A DNA stretch of 64,000 bases from assembly GCA_963674895.2 (NCBI GenBank), contig CAXXCY010000003.1:744001-808000 (forward strand), given 5' to 3'. Below are positions 50,001-57,321 of this stretch, piece after piece. Below the pieces are notes generated by a model. The model was not told the origin of the DNA and made no database searches. It worked only from the letters and a program-made list of their open reading frames with translations. How positions within the stretch are numbered: the stretch's first letter is position 1; each line of letters begins with the position of its first letter. Made by a program: the position numbers and the translations under genes. This stretch comes from CAXXOK01 sp963674895 (GTDB taxonomy: Bacteria; Bacillota; Clostridia; Christensenellales; Aristaeellaceae).

Positions 50001-51205
50001 CGGCACACCTCTCGATACAGCGCATTATAGGCGCGGACCGTATTTTCCACCGAAAACCGCAGCGCCTGCTCCCGGCAGGCAGCCGTATACTCCCTGCCGG
50101 ATTCGCAGATCTGCCGTACGGCGTCAGCCAGGGCCGGGACGTCACCTTGCGGGACAACCAAACCGCACGCGTCGTTGACCGCCTCGGGGCACCCGCCCGT
50201 ATTGAATACGGCGACGGGCGTGCCGCAGGCCAGCGCCTCCAGATTGACCAGCGGCATCGTGTCCTCCAGCGTCGGGTTTACGAAACAATCCGACGCCGTA
50301 TACCATGCGCAGAGCTGCTCCGCCGATTGGATAGATGTAAGCCCGATAACGTTCGCGGGGAGCGCACGTATCTGTTCCCGCGTCAGCCCGACGATCACGA
50401 TGCGGTAGGAATCGCTGAGCATCTGGGACAGCCGTATAAGCTCCGGCAGGCCCTTGCGGCCGGTCCAGACGGACGCAACGGCAAGCAGCACCTTGCGGTC
50501 CTTAAGCCCGTATTGCGTGCGGATATCGGAAGCAACGGGCCTGATTTTCCGCGTATCCACGCCGTTGTAGATAACCTTGACAGACGCGTTTTGCAGATAA
50601 GAATCCTTGACGAGTTCTGAAATCCAGCGGCACGGGGCGGCGATTGTCAGGTTGGAAACGCCTGTGAACAATTTCTTCTTCAGCCTGTAATTCCGCCTGC
50701 TTGCGCCGATTCCGATACACGCCGGGTATTCCTTCTTTTGCGGGCACTGCCTGCACAGGGTTTCCCAACGTTCGCATCCGCAGTACGAAAAATGGGCGCA
50801 GTGCCCCGTGAGCGGCCAGCAGTCGTGCAGCGTCCAGATAACGGGTATATTCTGTTTCGCCAGATAGCGGAACCAGCGTTTCAGGTTGAGATAACACCCG
50901 TGCAGATTGTGCAGGTGAACGATGTCCGGGTGGTTTTCCCCGCAGAACCGGATGAGCCTGCCCGTCGCGAAATAGCTGCCGTACCCTTCCGCGTCGAAGA
51001 GTTTGCGGACCGCGCCGTGAAGCTTCCGTTCCCAGGCCTTGCCGATCTTAACGGCGGTCAGGTTGTCGCGCCGTTCTTCCTCTCCGATGCCGAACGCGAC
51101 CAAGGCGCGTCCATCCGGCTGCGCGGCGGTGTACTCCGCGATCTGGGCGGCGATCCTTCCCGTGCTCCCGTCTGGATACACGGTGTTGACCTGCAAAACG
51201 TTCAC
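49997..51205 (-). CDS. Glycosyltransferase family 4 protein (WcaC/colanic-acid type)
   Basis: 402 residues, GTG start at 51205 in a GTGA overlap with the preceding stop. N-terminal half: MNVLQVNTVYPDGSTGRIAAQIAEY, DIVHLHNLHGCYLNLKRWFRYL, WTLHDCWPLTGHCAHFSYCGCERW. The C-terminal half has VIYNGVDTRKIRP, VLLAVASVWTGRKGLPELIRL, FVNPTLEDTMPLVNLEALACGTPVAVFNTGGCPEAV (EX7E motif). The HxxHDCWPxTGHC block is typical of a capsular polysaccharide GT4 subgroup. It probably builds the same glycan as its two neighbours. Confidence 0.92.
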   Translation of the reverse strand: MNVLQVNTVYPDGSTGRIAAQIAEYTAAQPDGRALVAFGIGEEERRDNLTAVKIGKAWERKLHGAVRKLFDAEGYGSYFATGRLIRFCGENHPDIVHLHNLHGCYLNLKRWFRYLAKQNIPVIWTLHDCWPLTGHCAHFSYCGCERWETLCRQCPQKKEYPACIGIGASRRNYRLKKKLFTGVSNLTIAAPCRWISELVKDSYLQNASVKVIYNGVDTRKIRPVASDIRTQYGLKDRKVLLAVASVWTGRKGLPELIRLSQMLSDSYRIVIVGLTREQIRALPANVIGLTSIQSAEQLCAWYTASDCFVNPTLEDTMPLVNLEALACGTPVAVFNTGGCPEAVNDACGLVVPQGDVPALADAVRQICESGREYTAACREQALRFSVENTVRAYNALYREVCR

Positions 51206-52398
51206 GGCTTGCCCCCGGCCTGCGACTGAAGCGTACGTTCCAATCGGTCCATAATTCCCTGTTTGCTGAAATGCTCCCGATAATACCGTTTCGCGTTGGC
51301 TCCCATCTGCGCGCGTTTTTCATCGGCCATAAACGCCAAAACAACTTTTGCAAACGCCTCGGGATCGTCGCTCCTTGCACAAAGCCCGCATTGCGCCTCA
51401 CGGATAACGTCCTCGGCCTCGCCGCCGATGGAACCGAGGATGGGCTTCCCCGCGGCCATATAGCTCTGCACTTTACCGGGGAGCGTGCAGGTTACGTACT
51501 CCTCGTCGCGCATGCTCACCAGCAGCGCGTCGGCCATTGCGTAGAACCTCGGCATGTCCGCAAGCGGACGCCGCCCGTATAGAATGACCTTGTCTTCCAG
51601 ATGCAATTCCCTGACCAAATTCGCGCAGCCATCATAATTCGCGCCGTTGCCCAGAATGTGCCATCGGACCGGCTTGGCTTTCAGGATGTCGGCGGCGCGA
51701 ATCAGCGTTTCCACACTCTGCACGCGTCCGATATTGCCGGCAAACACAAGCTCTGTGTATTCCGAGGGCGCGGGTTCCGGAAGATCGCCGAACACGTCGT
51801 CGGCGAACTGCGGCAGATAGTTCTCGGAGGGCACATCGAGGTGATGGATATCTTTTAAATAGGTCCGGAAACGTCTGGACGAAACCAGCAGGATATCCGC
51901 TTTTGCGTAGATCCGGCGGCTGACACGCTTCATCCACGCGTAGAGAAGAGAGCCTTCCCGTACGTTCATTGCAGCGAGGCACGCAGGCCAGATGTCCATC
52001 ACGTGCAAAACGACCTTCGTTTTGAAAAACGCGCGGTAGACGAGCGCTGGTATCGCCATCAGCACGGGCGATGTGCAATATGCGTAAACCACGTCGTAAT
52101 CATGCTTGAGGAACAGGGTCTTGACGGACGCCGAGACCATGTAACTGCAATAATTGGCCGCCAAGCCAAGCTTCGAGTTCCTGCGCCCGATCTCAAAGCA
52201 GCGCCGCACCTCCACGCCGTTCATCGTTTCCCTGCGCCTGCGGAAAAAGCGGTACTCCCCGGGTATCTTCCCCGTAGGATAATCCGGCAGGCCGACAAGC
52301 GCCGTGACCTGATGGCCGCGCTTGACGAGGTCCTCGCAGATTTCGTGAATGCGGAAAGGCTCCGGATAATAATGCTGATAGACGACTAGTATTTTCAT
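51202..52398 (-). CDS. Glycosyltransferase family 4 protein (WbuB-like)
   Basis: 398 residues. It begins MKILVVYQHYYPEPFRIHEICEDLVKRGHQVTAL, then VGLPDYPTGKIPGEYRF, LHVMDIWPACLAAMNV and VFAGNIGRVQSVETLIRAADIL; FYAMADALLVSMRDEEYVTCTLPGKVQSYMAAGKPILGSIGGE closes it. This is the WbuB group of GT4 enzymes that transfer amino sugars in O-antigen and capsule pathways. The ATG has no strong ribosome site and starts four bases after the stop of the amidohydrolase, so translation may depend on coupling. It is first of the three glycosyltransferases. Confidence 0.92.
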   Translation of the reverse strand: MKILVVYQHYYPEPFRIHEICEDLVKRGHQVTALVGLPDYPTGKIPGEYRFFRRRRETMNGVEVRRCFEIGRRNSKLGLAANYCSYMVSASVKTLFLKHDYDVVYAYCTSPVLMAIPALVYRAFFKTKVVLHVMDIWPACLAAMNVREGSLLYAWMKRVSRRIYAKADILLVSSRRFRTYLKDIHHLDVPSENYLPQFADDVFGDLPEPAPSEYTELVFAGNIGRVQSVETLIRAADILKAKPVRWHILGNGANYDGCANLVRELHLEDKVILYGRRPLADMPRFYAMADALLVSMRDEEYVTCTLPGKVQSYMAAGKPILGSIGGEAEDVIREAQCGLCARSDDPEAFAKVVLAFMADEKRAQMGANAKRYYREHFSKQGIMDRLERTLQSQAGGKP

Positions 52399-52402
52399 GC
52401 GT

Positions 52403-53716
52403 TCAGTTCATGGCGCGGAAACGCCGGTACATATCGTTCGCACCTTCGTTCGCGGCGGCCAGCACGGCCTTGGAATCGACGGTCGTGTATTCGCCGTTCC
52501 GGTAAAGCACCTTGCCGTCCACCATCGTGAGTGTGACGTCGCTTCCCTGCAGCGCATAAATCAGGTTGGTTTCGGGATGAATGCCGGGCGTCATGTGCGG
52601 CGTCAGAACGTCGACCAGAATCAGGTCCGCGAGATACCCTTCCTTCAGAAGCCCCAGATTCCGATACCCCATTGCGTTCGCGCCTACGCTCGTTGCCGCC
52701 GCCAACACCTGCGCGGGCCGGATGACAGTGGGATCAAGCGTCGTGCCCTTTTGCAGAAGCGGCATCAGCTTGATTTCCTCCCAGAGGTTCAGGTCGTCGT
52801 TGCTGGCTACGCTGTCGGTCCCCAGCGCGATCCTGCAACCTTTGGAAAGCATCTTCGCGACCGGCGCGATGCCGCTGGCAAGTTTCAGATTGCTCACCGG
52901 ATTGTGCGCAATCGTAACGTTGTATTTGGCGGCGAGCCCGATATCCTCGTCGCTGAGCCACACGCAATGCGCCGCAATGACCCTTGCCTCCAGCGCCCCG
53001 AGGGAATGCAGATACTGCATGGGAGTCTTCCCCCTGCGCTCGATACAGCCGTCGTGCTCCGCCTTGGTTTCACTTACATGGATGTGGAAAGGAATATCCA
53101 TATCCAGCGCGGCGCGCGCGGCGGCCTTGATGAGCTGCGGCGTCGAGGTATACTCGGCATGCGGTGCGATGGCCACGCGGATGCGGTCGTCGCACGCGCG
53201 GTTCCAGTGCTTCGCCAGCTCCACGCCTTCGGCAAGGTCCCTGCAGCTTCCGTCCGAATCCACCACCCCGTGGCCGATCAGCGCGCGCATGCCGTTGTCC
53301 CGCACCGACTGCGCGATGCTTCCGGTATACATATACATATCGCAAAACGAGGTGGTGCCGAACCTGAGCATCTCCATACAGCCCAGGTCCGCGGCCACGC
53401 GAATCAGATCGTTGTTCCACTGCGCTTCCAGCTTGAAGATCACATTGTAAAGCCAATCCTGCAGCGTTAGGTCCGCGCCCGCGCCGCGCAGAAATGTCAT
53501 CGGGGTATGCGTGTGCAAATTAACAAGCCCCGGCATGCAGATGCAGCCCGATGCGTCGATCTCCTGTTCCGCGTCAAACCGAGGCGCTTGTGCACTTTCT
53601 CCGGCGTAGGCAATCCGGTTTCCGTCCACCTGCACCTGTGCGTCTTTGATAAACGGAATATGGCTTTCGCCGTCGACGCCGGGGATCAGCGTGCAATTTG
53701 AGATTCGGGTACGCAA
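52403..53716 (-). CDS. mtaD: Amidohydrolase, 5-methylthioadenosine/S-adenosylhomocysteine deaminase type
   Basis: 437 residues. The metal site motif GLVNLHTHTPMTFLRG, then HVSETKAEHDGC, VIAAHCVWLSDEDI, HNPVSNLKLASGIAP and IALGTDSVASNDDLNLWEE follow the order of the MtaD/SAH deaminase family. It deaminates SAH, MTA or related adenosines. The start is TTG at 53716, eight bases after GGGAGG; an upstream frame reaches into the divergent gene and is rejected. It heads the operon with the three glycosyltransferases, an odd pairing that may just reflect shared expression. TatD-like or guanine deaminase-like functions are less likely. Confidence 0.9.
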   Translation of the reverse strand: MRTRISNCTLIPGVDGESHIPFIKDAQVQVDGNRIAYAGESAQAPRFDAEQEIDASGCICMPGLVNLHTHTPMTFLRGAGADLTLQDWLYNVIFKLEAQWNNDLIRVAADLGCMEMLRFGTTSFCDMYMYTGSIAQSVRDNGMRALIGHGVVDSDGSCRDLAEGVELAKHWNRACDDRIRVAIAPHAEYTSTPQLIKAAARAALDMDIPFHIHVSETKAEHDGCIERRGKTPMQYLHSLGALEARVIAAHCVWLSDEDIGLAAKYNVTIAHNPVSNLKLASGIAPVAKMLSKGCRIALGTDSVASNDDLNLWEEIKLMPLLQKGTTLDPTVIRPAQVLAAATSVGANAMGYRNLGLLKEGYLADLILVDVLTPHMTPGIHPETNLIYALQGSDVTLTMVDGKVLYRNGEYTTVDSKAVLAAANEGANDMYRRFRAMN

Positions 53717-53747
53717 ATCGTTTGCCTCCCATTCTTCATATGCTGAG

Positions 53748-53776
53748 ATTATACCATTGATGAAACCGGTCTGCAA
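53748..53776 (-). promoter_or_regulatory. Promoter for mtaD-glycosyltransferase operon
   Basis: Minus strand: TTGCAG, a 17-base spacer and TATAAT, about 32 bases before the TTG start. Confidence 0.75.
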
Positions 53777-53791
53777 TGACGGCTGCGCCGG

Positions 53792-53820
53792 TTGAAGTGC
53801 TCCGTTATTTCTGTTACGAT
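53792..53820 (+). promoter_or_regulatory. Promoter for DUF6062 gene
   Basis: Plus strand: TTGAAG, a 17-base spacer and TACGAT, 30 bases before the ATG, diverging from the mtaD promoter. Confidence 0.6.
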
Positions 53821-53849
53821 ATTCTAAAATTACCACGCGGAGGAGCAAC

Positions 53850-54605
53850 ATGAAGTACCAGATCGATACCATTCCGGTATGGGAGGCACTCGAGTTTCGG
53901 GGCGCCTGCATGCTGTGCACGCTGAGGGCAAAAACCGAAACGGACGAGATAGACCGTGTGCTGGGCGCCAGCGTGATGGAACCGGACGTCCGCGTGCGGA
54001 CCAACGAACGCGGCATCTGCGCCGAGCACCAGCGGATGATGTTCGCCCTGCCCAACCGTCTGGGGCACGCCCTGTTGATGGACACACACGCTGCGGAAGT
54101 GCTGAAGAAGCTTGAGAAGATCAGGAGAATCGCGATAAGCGGCAGGAAGCCGGCCGTCAGGCCGTTATCAGCCCGCGGCTCGGACAAGTCCACAGCCGGC
54201 GCGCTCCGGAAGCTGGCCGCGAACTGCGTCGTCTGCGAGACGATCCAGTCCCATATGGAGCGATACCTGTACACCATGCTCCACCTCTGGAAAACCGAGC
54301 CGAAGTTCCGGCAGCAGTTTGCTGAATCAAAAGGTGTCTGCATCCTCCACGCCGCCGACCTGATCGAAGCGTCGGAAAGGCATCTCAACGCAAAGCAGCA
54401 AAAAGAGTTCGTGGAAATTTGCCTGAACCTGCTTTCAGACCGTCTGTCCGAGGATGAAAAAGACCTGAACTGGTTCACACAGAAATTCGATTATAAAAAC
54501 CAGCATAAGCCCTGGGGAAACAGCAAAAACGCAATCGAACGAACGGTCAATCGATTGCGCGGAAATTGCTTGGGCGACGTTCCCTATGAAAAGCCGAAGA
54601 AATAA
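53850..54605 (+). CDS. DUF6062 family protein
   Basis: 251 residues. It begins MKYQIDTIPVWEALEFRGACMLCTLR, then RGICAEHQRMM, NCVVCETIQSHMERYLYT and KGVCILHAADLI. The repeated CxxC and CxxH pairs (MLC, ICAEH, CVVC, VCILH) suggest two similar metal-binding halves. This matches the DUF6062 proteins common in Clostridia, for which no function is known. GGAGGAG stands before the ATG. It has its own promoter and converges on the dCMP deaminase gene, with stops only two bases apart. Confidence 0.82.
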   Translation: MKYQIDTIPVWEALEFRGACMLCTLRAKTETDEIDRVLGASVMEPDVRVRTNERGICAEHQRMMFALPNRLGHALLMDTHAAEVLKKLEKIRRIAISGRKPAVRPLSARGSDKSTAGALRKLAANCVVCETIQSHMERYLYTMLHLWKTEPKFRQQFAESKGVCILHAADLIEASERHLNAKQQKEFVEICLNLLSDRLSEDEKDLNWFTQKFDYKNQHKPWGNSKNAIERTVNRLRGNCLGDVPYEKPKK

Positions 54606-54607
54606 TC

Positions 54608-55066
54608 CTACTTTTCCTCTTCCGAATACTGTTCCATTTTTACGCCCGCTTCCTTGAACAGTTCCAGCGTGAAGGGATCGGGATAGCTGTGCTCGTAGAT
54701 GACGTGCTTGATGCCCACGTTCACGATCATTTTCGCGCAGACCGAGCAGGGCTGGTGCGTGCAGTACAGCGTCGCCCCGTCCACCGAGATTCCAAGCTTC
54801 GCCGCCTGGATGATCGCGTTTTGCTCCGCGTGGATGGCATAGCATGTTTCCGCATGTGTTCCCGAGGGAATGTGCAGCTTGTCCCGCAGGCATTCTCCCT
54901 TGTCGCGGCAGGTTCTAATGCCCGCAGGCGCGCCGTTGTACCCGGTGGTCATGATGCGCTTGTCCTTCACCAGAAGCGCACCGATGGACCTGCCCTCCCG
55001 GTAGCAGCTGGACCAGCCCGCAATCAGCCGCGCCATTTGCATGAACCGATGATCCCACTTATCCAT
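54608..55066 (-). CDS. Deoxycytidylate (dCMP) deaminase family protein (ComEB-like)
   Basis: 152 residues from ATG 55066; a longer frame upstream runs into the promoter. The zinc site is HAEQNAIIQAA (HAE) with TLYCTHQPCSVCAKMIVNVG (PCxxC). IGALLVKDKRIMTTGYNGAPAG and the long CRDKGECLRDK insert with extra cysteines are typical of dCMP deaminases. The enzyme makes dUMP, the substrate of thymidylate synthase. Short downstream motif YSYPDPFTLELFKEAGVK is also characteristic. Confidence 0.93.
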   Translation of the reverse strand: MDKWDHRFMQMARLIAGWSSCYREGRSIGALLVKDKRIMTTGYNGAPAGIRTCRDKGECLRDKLHIPSGTHAETCYAIHAEQNAIIQAAKLGISVDGATLYCTHQPCSVCAKMIVNVGIKHVIYEHSYPDPFTLELFKEAGVKMEQYSEEEK

Positions 55067-55088
55067 ACTCTCACCCCGTTTGTTTTTG

Positions 55089-55094
55089 ATTATA
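55089..55094 (-). promoter_or_regulatory. -10 element for dCMP deaminase gene
   Basis: Minus strand TGCTATAAT (extended -10) 22 bases before the ATG. The -35 (TTTCCA with 18 bases) is weak. Confidence 0.6.
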
Positions 55095-55151
55095 GCATGG
55101 GGGTGCGCGTTTTGGAAACGCTTCGCACACTTCCCGGCCGAATGTTCACAT

Positions 55152-55179
55152 TTGCGAAACGGAAAAAGCATGATATAAT
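55152..55179 (+). promoter_or_regulatory. Promoter for the AAA ATPase gene
   Basis: Plus strand: TTGCGA, a 16-base spacer and extended -10 TGATATAAT, 33 bases before the ATG. Confidence 0.7.
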
Positions 55180-55212
55180 TTAATCCATATAAAGGATTGA
55201 AGGAGCAACCGC

Positions 55213-56265
55213 ATGGACCGCAAGGATGAAATCATCAAGCTGCAGATGGATGTAATCCAGCAGATGACGGAATCAAACCTCAAGCGCATCGCCGATGATT
55301 TATGGGGGCTGCCGACACTGCAGGCCGGAGGCGAGCCCGTGGTGAAACAGAAGGATGCGACCGGCGGCAGTTCTGTTGCCCCCGAGGCATCCGAAGCTCT
55401 CCAGGAGACCCCGGAAGTCGTTGAGTCGATGGAGGACCTCAAAAAGGAACTGATGAGCTACATCGGCCTGGATATCGTCAAGAGCGAGGTGGAAAGCCTC
55501 GTCAACTTCGTAACCATCCAGAAGCTGCGCCTGGATAACGATCTCCCCGTGGACGAGCTTTCGCTCCACCTTGTGTTCTCCGGCAATCCCGGCACAGGCA
55601 AAACCATGATCGCGCGCCTGATGTCCCGCATTTACAAGGTTCTGGGGATACTCTCCAAAGGCCATCTGGTGGAAACGGACCGCAGCGGGCTGGTGGCGGG
55701 GTTCGTCGGCCAAACGGCGATCAAGACGGCCGAGGTCATTAAAAAGGCGCTGGGCGGCGTTCTGTTCATTGACGAAGCCTACGCATTGACGGGAAACACG
55801 GAGAACGATTACGGCCAGGAAGCGGTGAACACGCTGCTCAAAGCCATGGAGGACAACCGGGACGACTTGGTTGTCATCGTCGCGGGGTATCCCGCGCTGA
55901 TGCAGAGGTTTGTCAAGTCCAATCCGGGACTGGAAAGCCGCTTCAACCGCTTTTTGTTTTTCCCCGACTATTCGGCCAAGGAAATGCTGGATATCTTTGA
56001 TATGCGCTGCAGGAAAAGCGGCTATACCCTGAACGACGAAACCCACCGGTTGCTTGAAAACTACCTGCAGAAATTCAGCGAAAACAACCTGAACTTCGGC
56101 AACGCGCGCGGGGTACGCAACCTGTTTGAACGTGCGGTCAGCGCGCAGGCCAACAGGCTTGCGAAGCTTCAAAACGTATCCCGGGACGAGCTGATGCTCC
56201 TGACGTCCGAGGATATCCGCATCGCGGCAGGCGATGAGAAGCAGGCGGAGAAAGCGCCGCAATAA
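55213..56265 (+). CDS. AAA+ ATPase of the CbxX/CfqX (SpoVK-like) family
   Basis: 350 residues. An N-terminal helical stretch (1-70) precedes the AAA core: LVFSGNPGTGKTMIARLM (Walker A), GFVGQTAIKTAEVI, GGVLFIDEAYALTG (Walker B), VVIVAGYPALMQRFVKSNPGLESRFNRFLFF (sensor 1 and arginine finger) and NARGVRNLFERAVSAQANRL. The YIGLDIVKSEVESL pre-core and GLESRF loop are characteristic of CbxX/SpoVK proteins. SpoVK is sporulation-linked in Bacillus; other members remodel Rubisco. No Rubisco gene is seen here. GAAGGAG lies before the ATG. Confidence 0.9.
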   Translation: MDRKDEIIKLQMDVIQQMTESNLKRIADDLWGLPTLQAGGEPVVKQKDATGGSSVAPEASEALQETPEVVESMEDLKKELMSYIGLDIVKSEVESLVNFVTIQKLRLDNDLPVDELSLHLVFSGNPGTGKTMIARLMSRIYKVLGILSKGHLVETDRSGLVAGFVGQTAIKTAEVIKKALGGVLFIDEAYALTGNTENDYGQEAVNTLLKAMEDNRDDLVVIVAGYPALMQRFVKSNPGLESRFNRFLFFPDYSAKEMLDIFDMRCRKSGYTLNDETHRLLENYLQKFSENNLNFGNARGVRNLFERAVSAQANRLAKLQNVSRDELMLLTSEDIRIAAGDEKQAEKAPQ

Positions 56266-56293
56266 TTGACAAACGCACCGGGTATTGTAGGAT
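56266..56293 (+). promoter_or_regulatory. Promoter for phoH operon
   Basis: A perfect TTGACA, a 16-base spacer and TAGGAT. The -35 begins directly after the stop of the AAA gene. Confidence 0.6.
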
Positions 56294-56328
56294 TGCGTTA
56301 AACGAACCTGACGATCGGAGGATTGCTT

Positions 56329-57321
56329 TTGACACAAGGAACACAGGCTGTCATTTCATTGGAGAGCATGGATTCGTGCTTATCGCTGTTTGGAACGAAC
56401 GATCAGAACCTGCCGCTGTTTGAAAGCGAACTGGACGTATCCCTTTCCGTTCGCGGCTCGGAACTCAGAATCACGGGCGCCGATGAAAATGTCAGCATGG
56501 CTTCTCAGGTGGTTGAAAAGCTCAGCGATCTGCTGCACCGAAATGCTCAGGTGGACCGTACAACCCTCCGGTACGCCCTTGCCCTTGCCAAAAAGGGCGA
56601 GCTGGACCGGCTTGACGATATTATCTTCGAGGTCGTCGCCATCACACACCGCGGGCGGCAAATACGCTGTAAAACGCTGGGCCAGTACGACTATGTAAAA
56701 TCCATCCGCGAGCATGAGCTCACCTTCGCGGTCGGGCCTGCCGGCACGGGGAAAACCTACCTCGCCATGGCGCTGGCGATCGTCGCCCTGCGCAACAAGC
56801 AGGTGGAGCGCATCGTTTTAACGCGCCCCGCCGTGGAAGCGGGCGAGAAGCTCGGCTTCCTGCCCGGCGACCTGAGCCAAAAGGTGGACCCGTACCTGCG
56901 TCCGCTGTACGACGCGCTGTTTGATATGATGGGCGCGGATTCCTACCAGCGGCTCCAGGAGCGCGGAATACTGGAAATCGCGCCGCTTGCCTATATGCGC
57001 GGCAGAACTCTGTCCGACAGCTTTATCATCCTGGACGAGGCGCAGAACACCTCGCCGGAACAGATGAAAATGTTTTTAACCCGGATGGGCGGCGGATCGC
57101 ACACGGTTGTCACCGGCGACGTTACGCAAACCGACCTGCCGCCCGGAAAACAATCCGGGCTTTTGCAGGCGATGCATGTCCTCAAGGATATTCCGGGCAT
57201 CGGCATGGTGAAGCTGACCAATTCCGACGTCGTGCGGCACGATATGGTGCAGACCATCGTAAAGGCCTATGAAAAGCATGAGGAGGCCCTTTTAAGGAGG
57301 AATGCAGACCATGGCGCCTAA
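56329..57321 (+). CDS. phoH: PhoH-family ATPase
   Basis: 330 residues from TTG 56329, seven bases after CGGAGGA; a TTG at 56323 would abut that site. The N-terminal ~100 residues hold a KH-like segment, followed by the PhoH ATPase: LTFAVGPAGTGKTYLAMA (Walker A), VLTRPAVEAGEKLGFLPGDLSQKVDPYLRPLYDAL, SFIILDEAQNTSPEQMKMFLTRMG (Walker B) and VVTGDVTQTDLPP. PhoH/PhoL proteins are linked to RNA metabolism and usually sit beside ybeY, as here. It overlaps the next gene by 11 bases. Confidence 0.95.
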   Translation: MTQGTQAVISLESMDSCLSLFGTNDQNLPLFESELDVSLSVRGSELRITGADENVSMASQVVEKLSDLLHRNAQVDRTTLRYALALAKKGELDRLDDIIFEVVAITHRGRQIRCKTLGQYDYVKSIREHELTFAVGPAGTGKTYLAMALAIVALRNKQVERIVLTRPAVEAGEKLGFLPGDLSQKVDPYLRPLYDALFDMMGADSYQRLQERGILEIAPLAYMRGRTLSDSFIILDEAQNTSPEQMKMFLTRMGGGSHTVVTGDVTQTDLPPGKQSGLLQAMHVLKDIPGIGMVKLTNSDVVRHDMVQTIVKAYEKHEEALLRRNADHGA

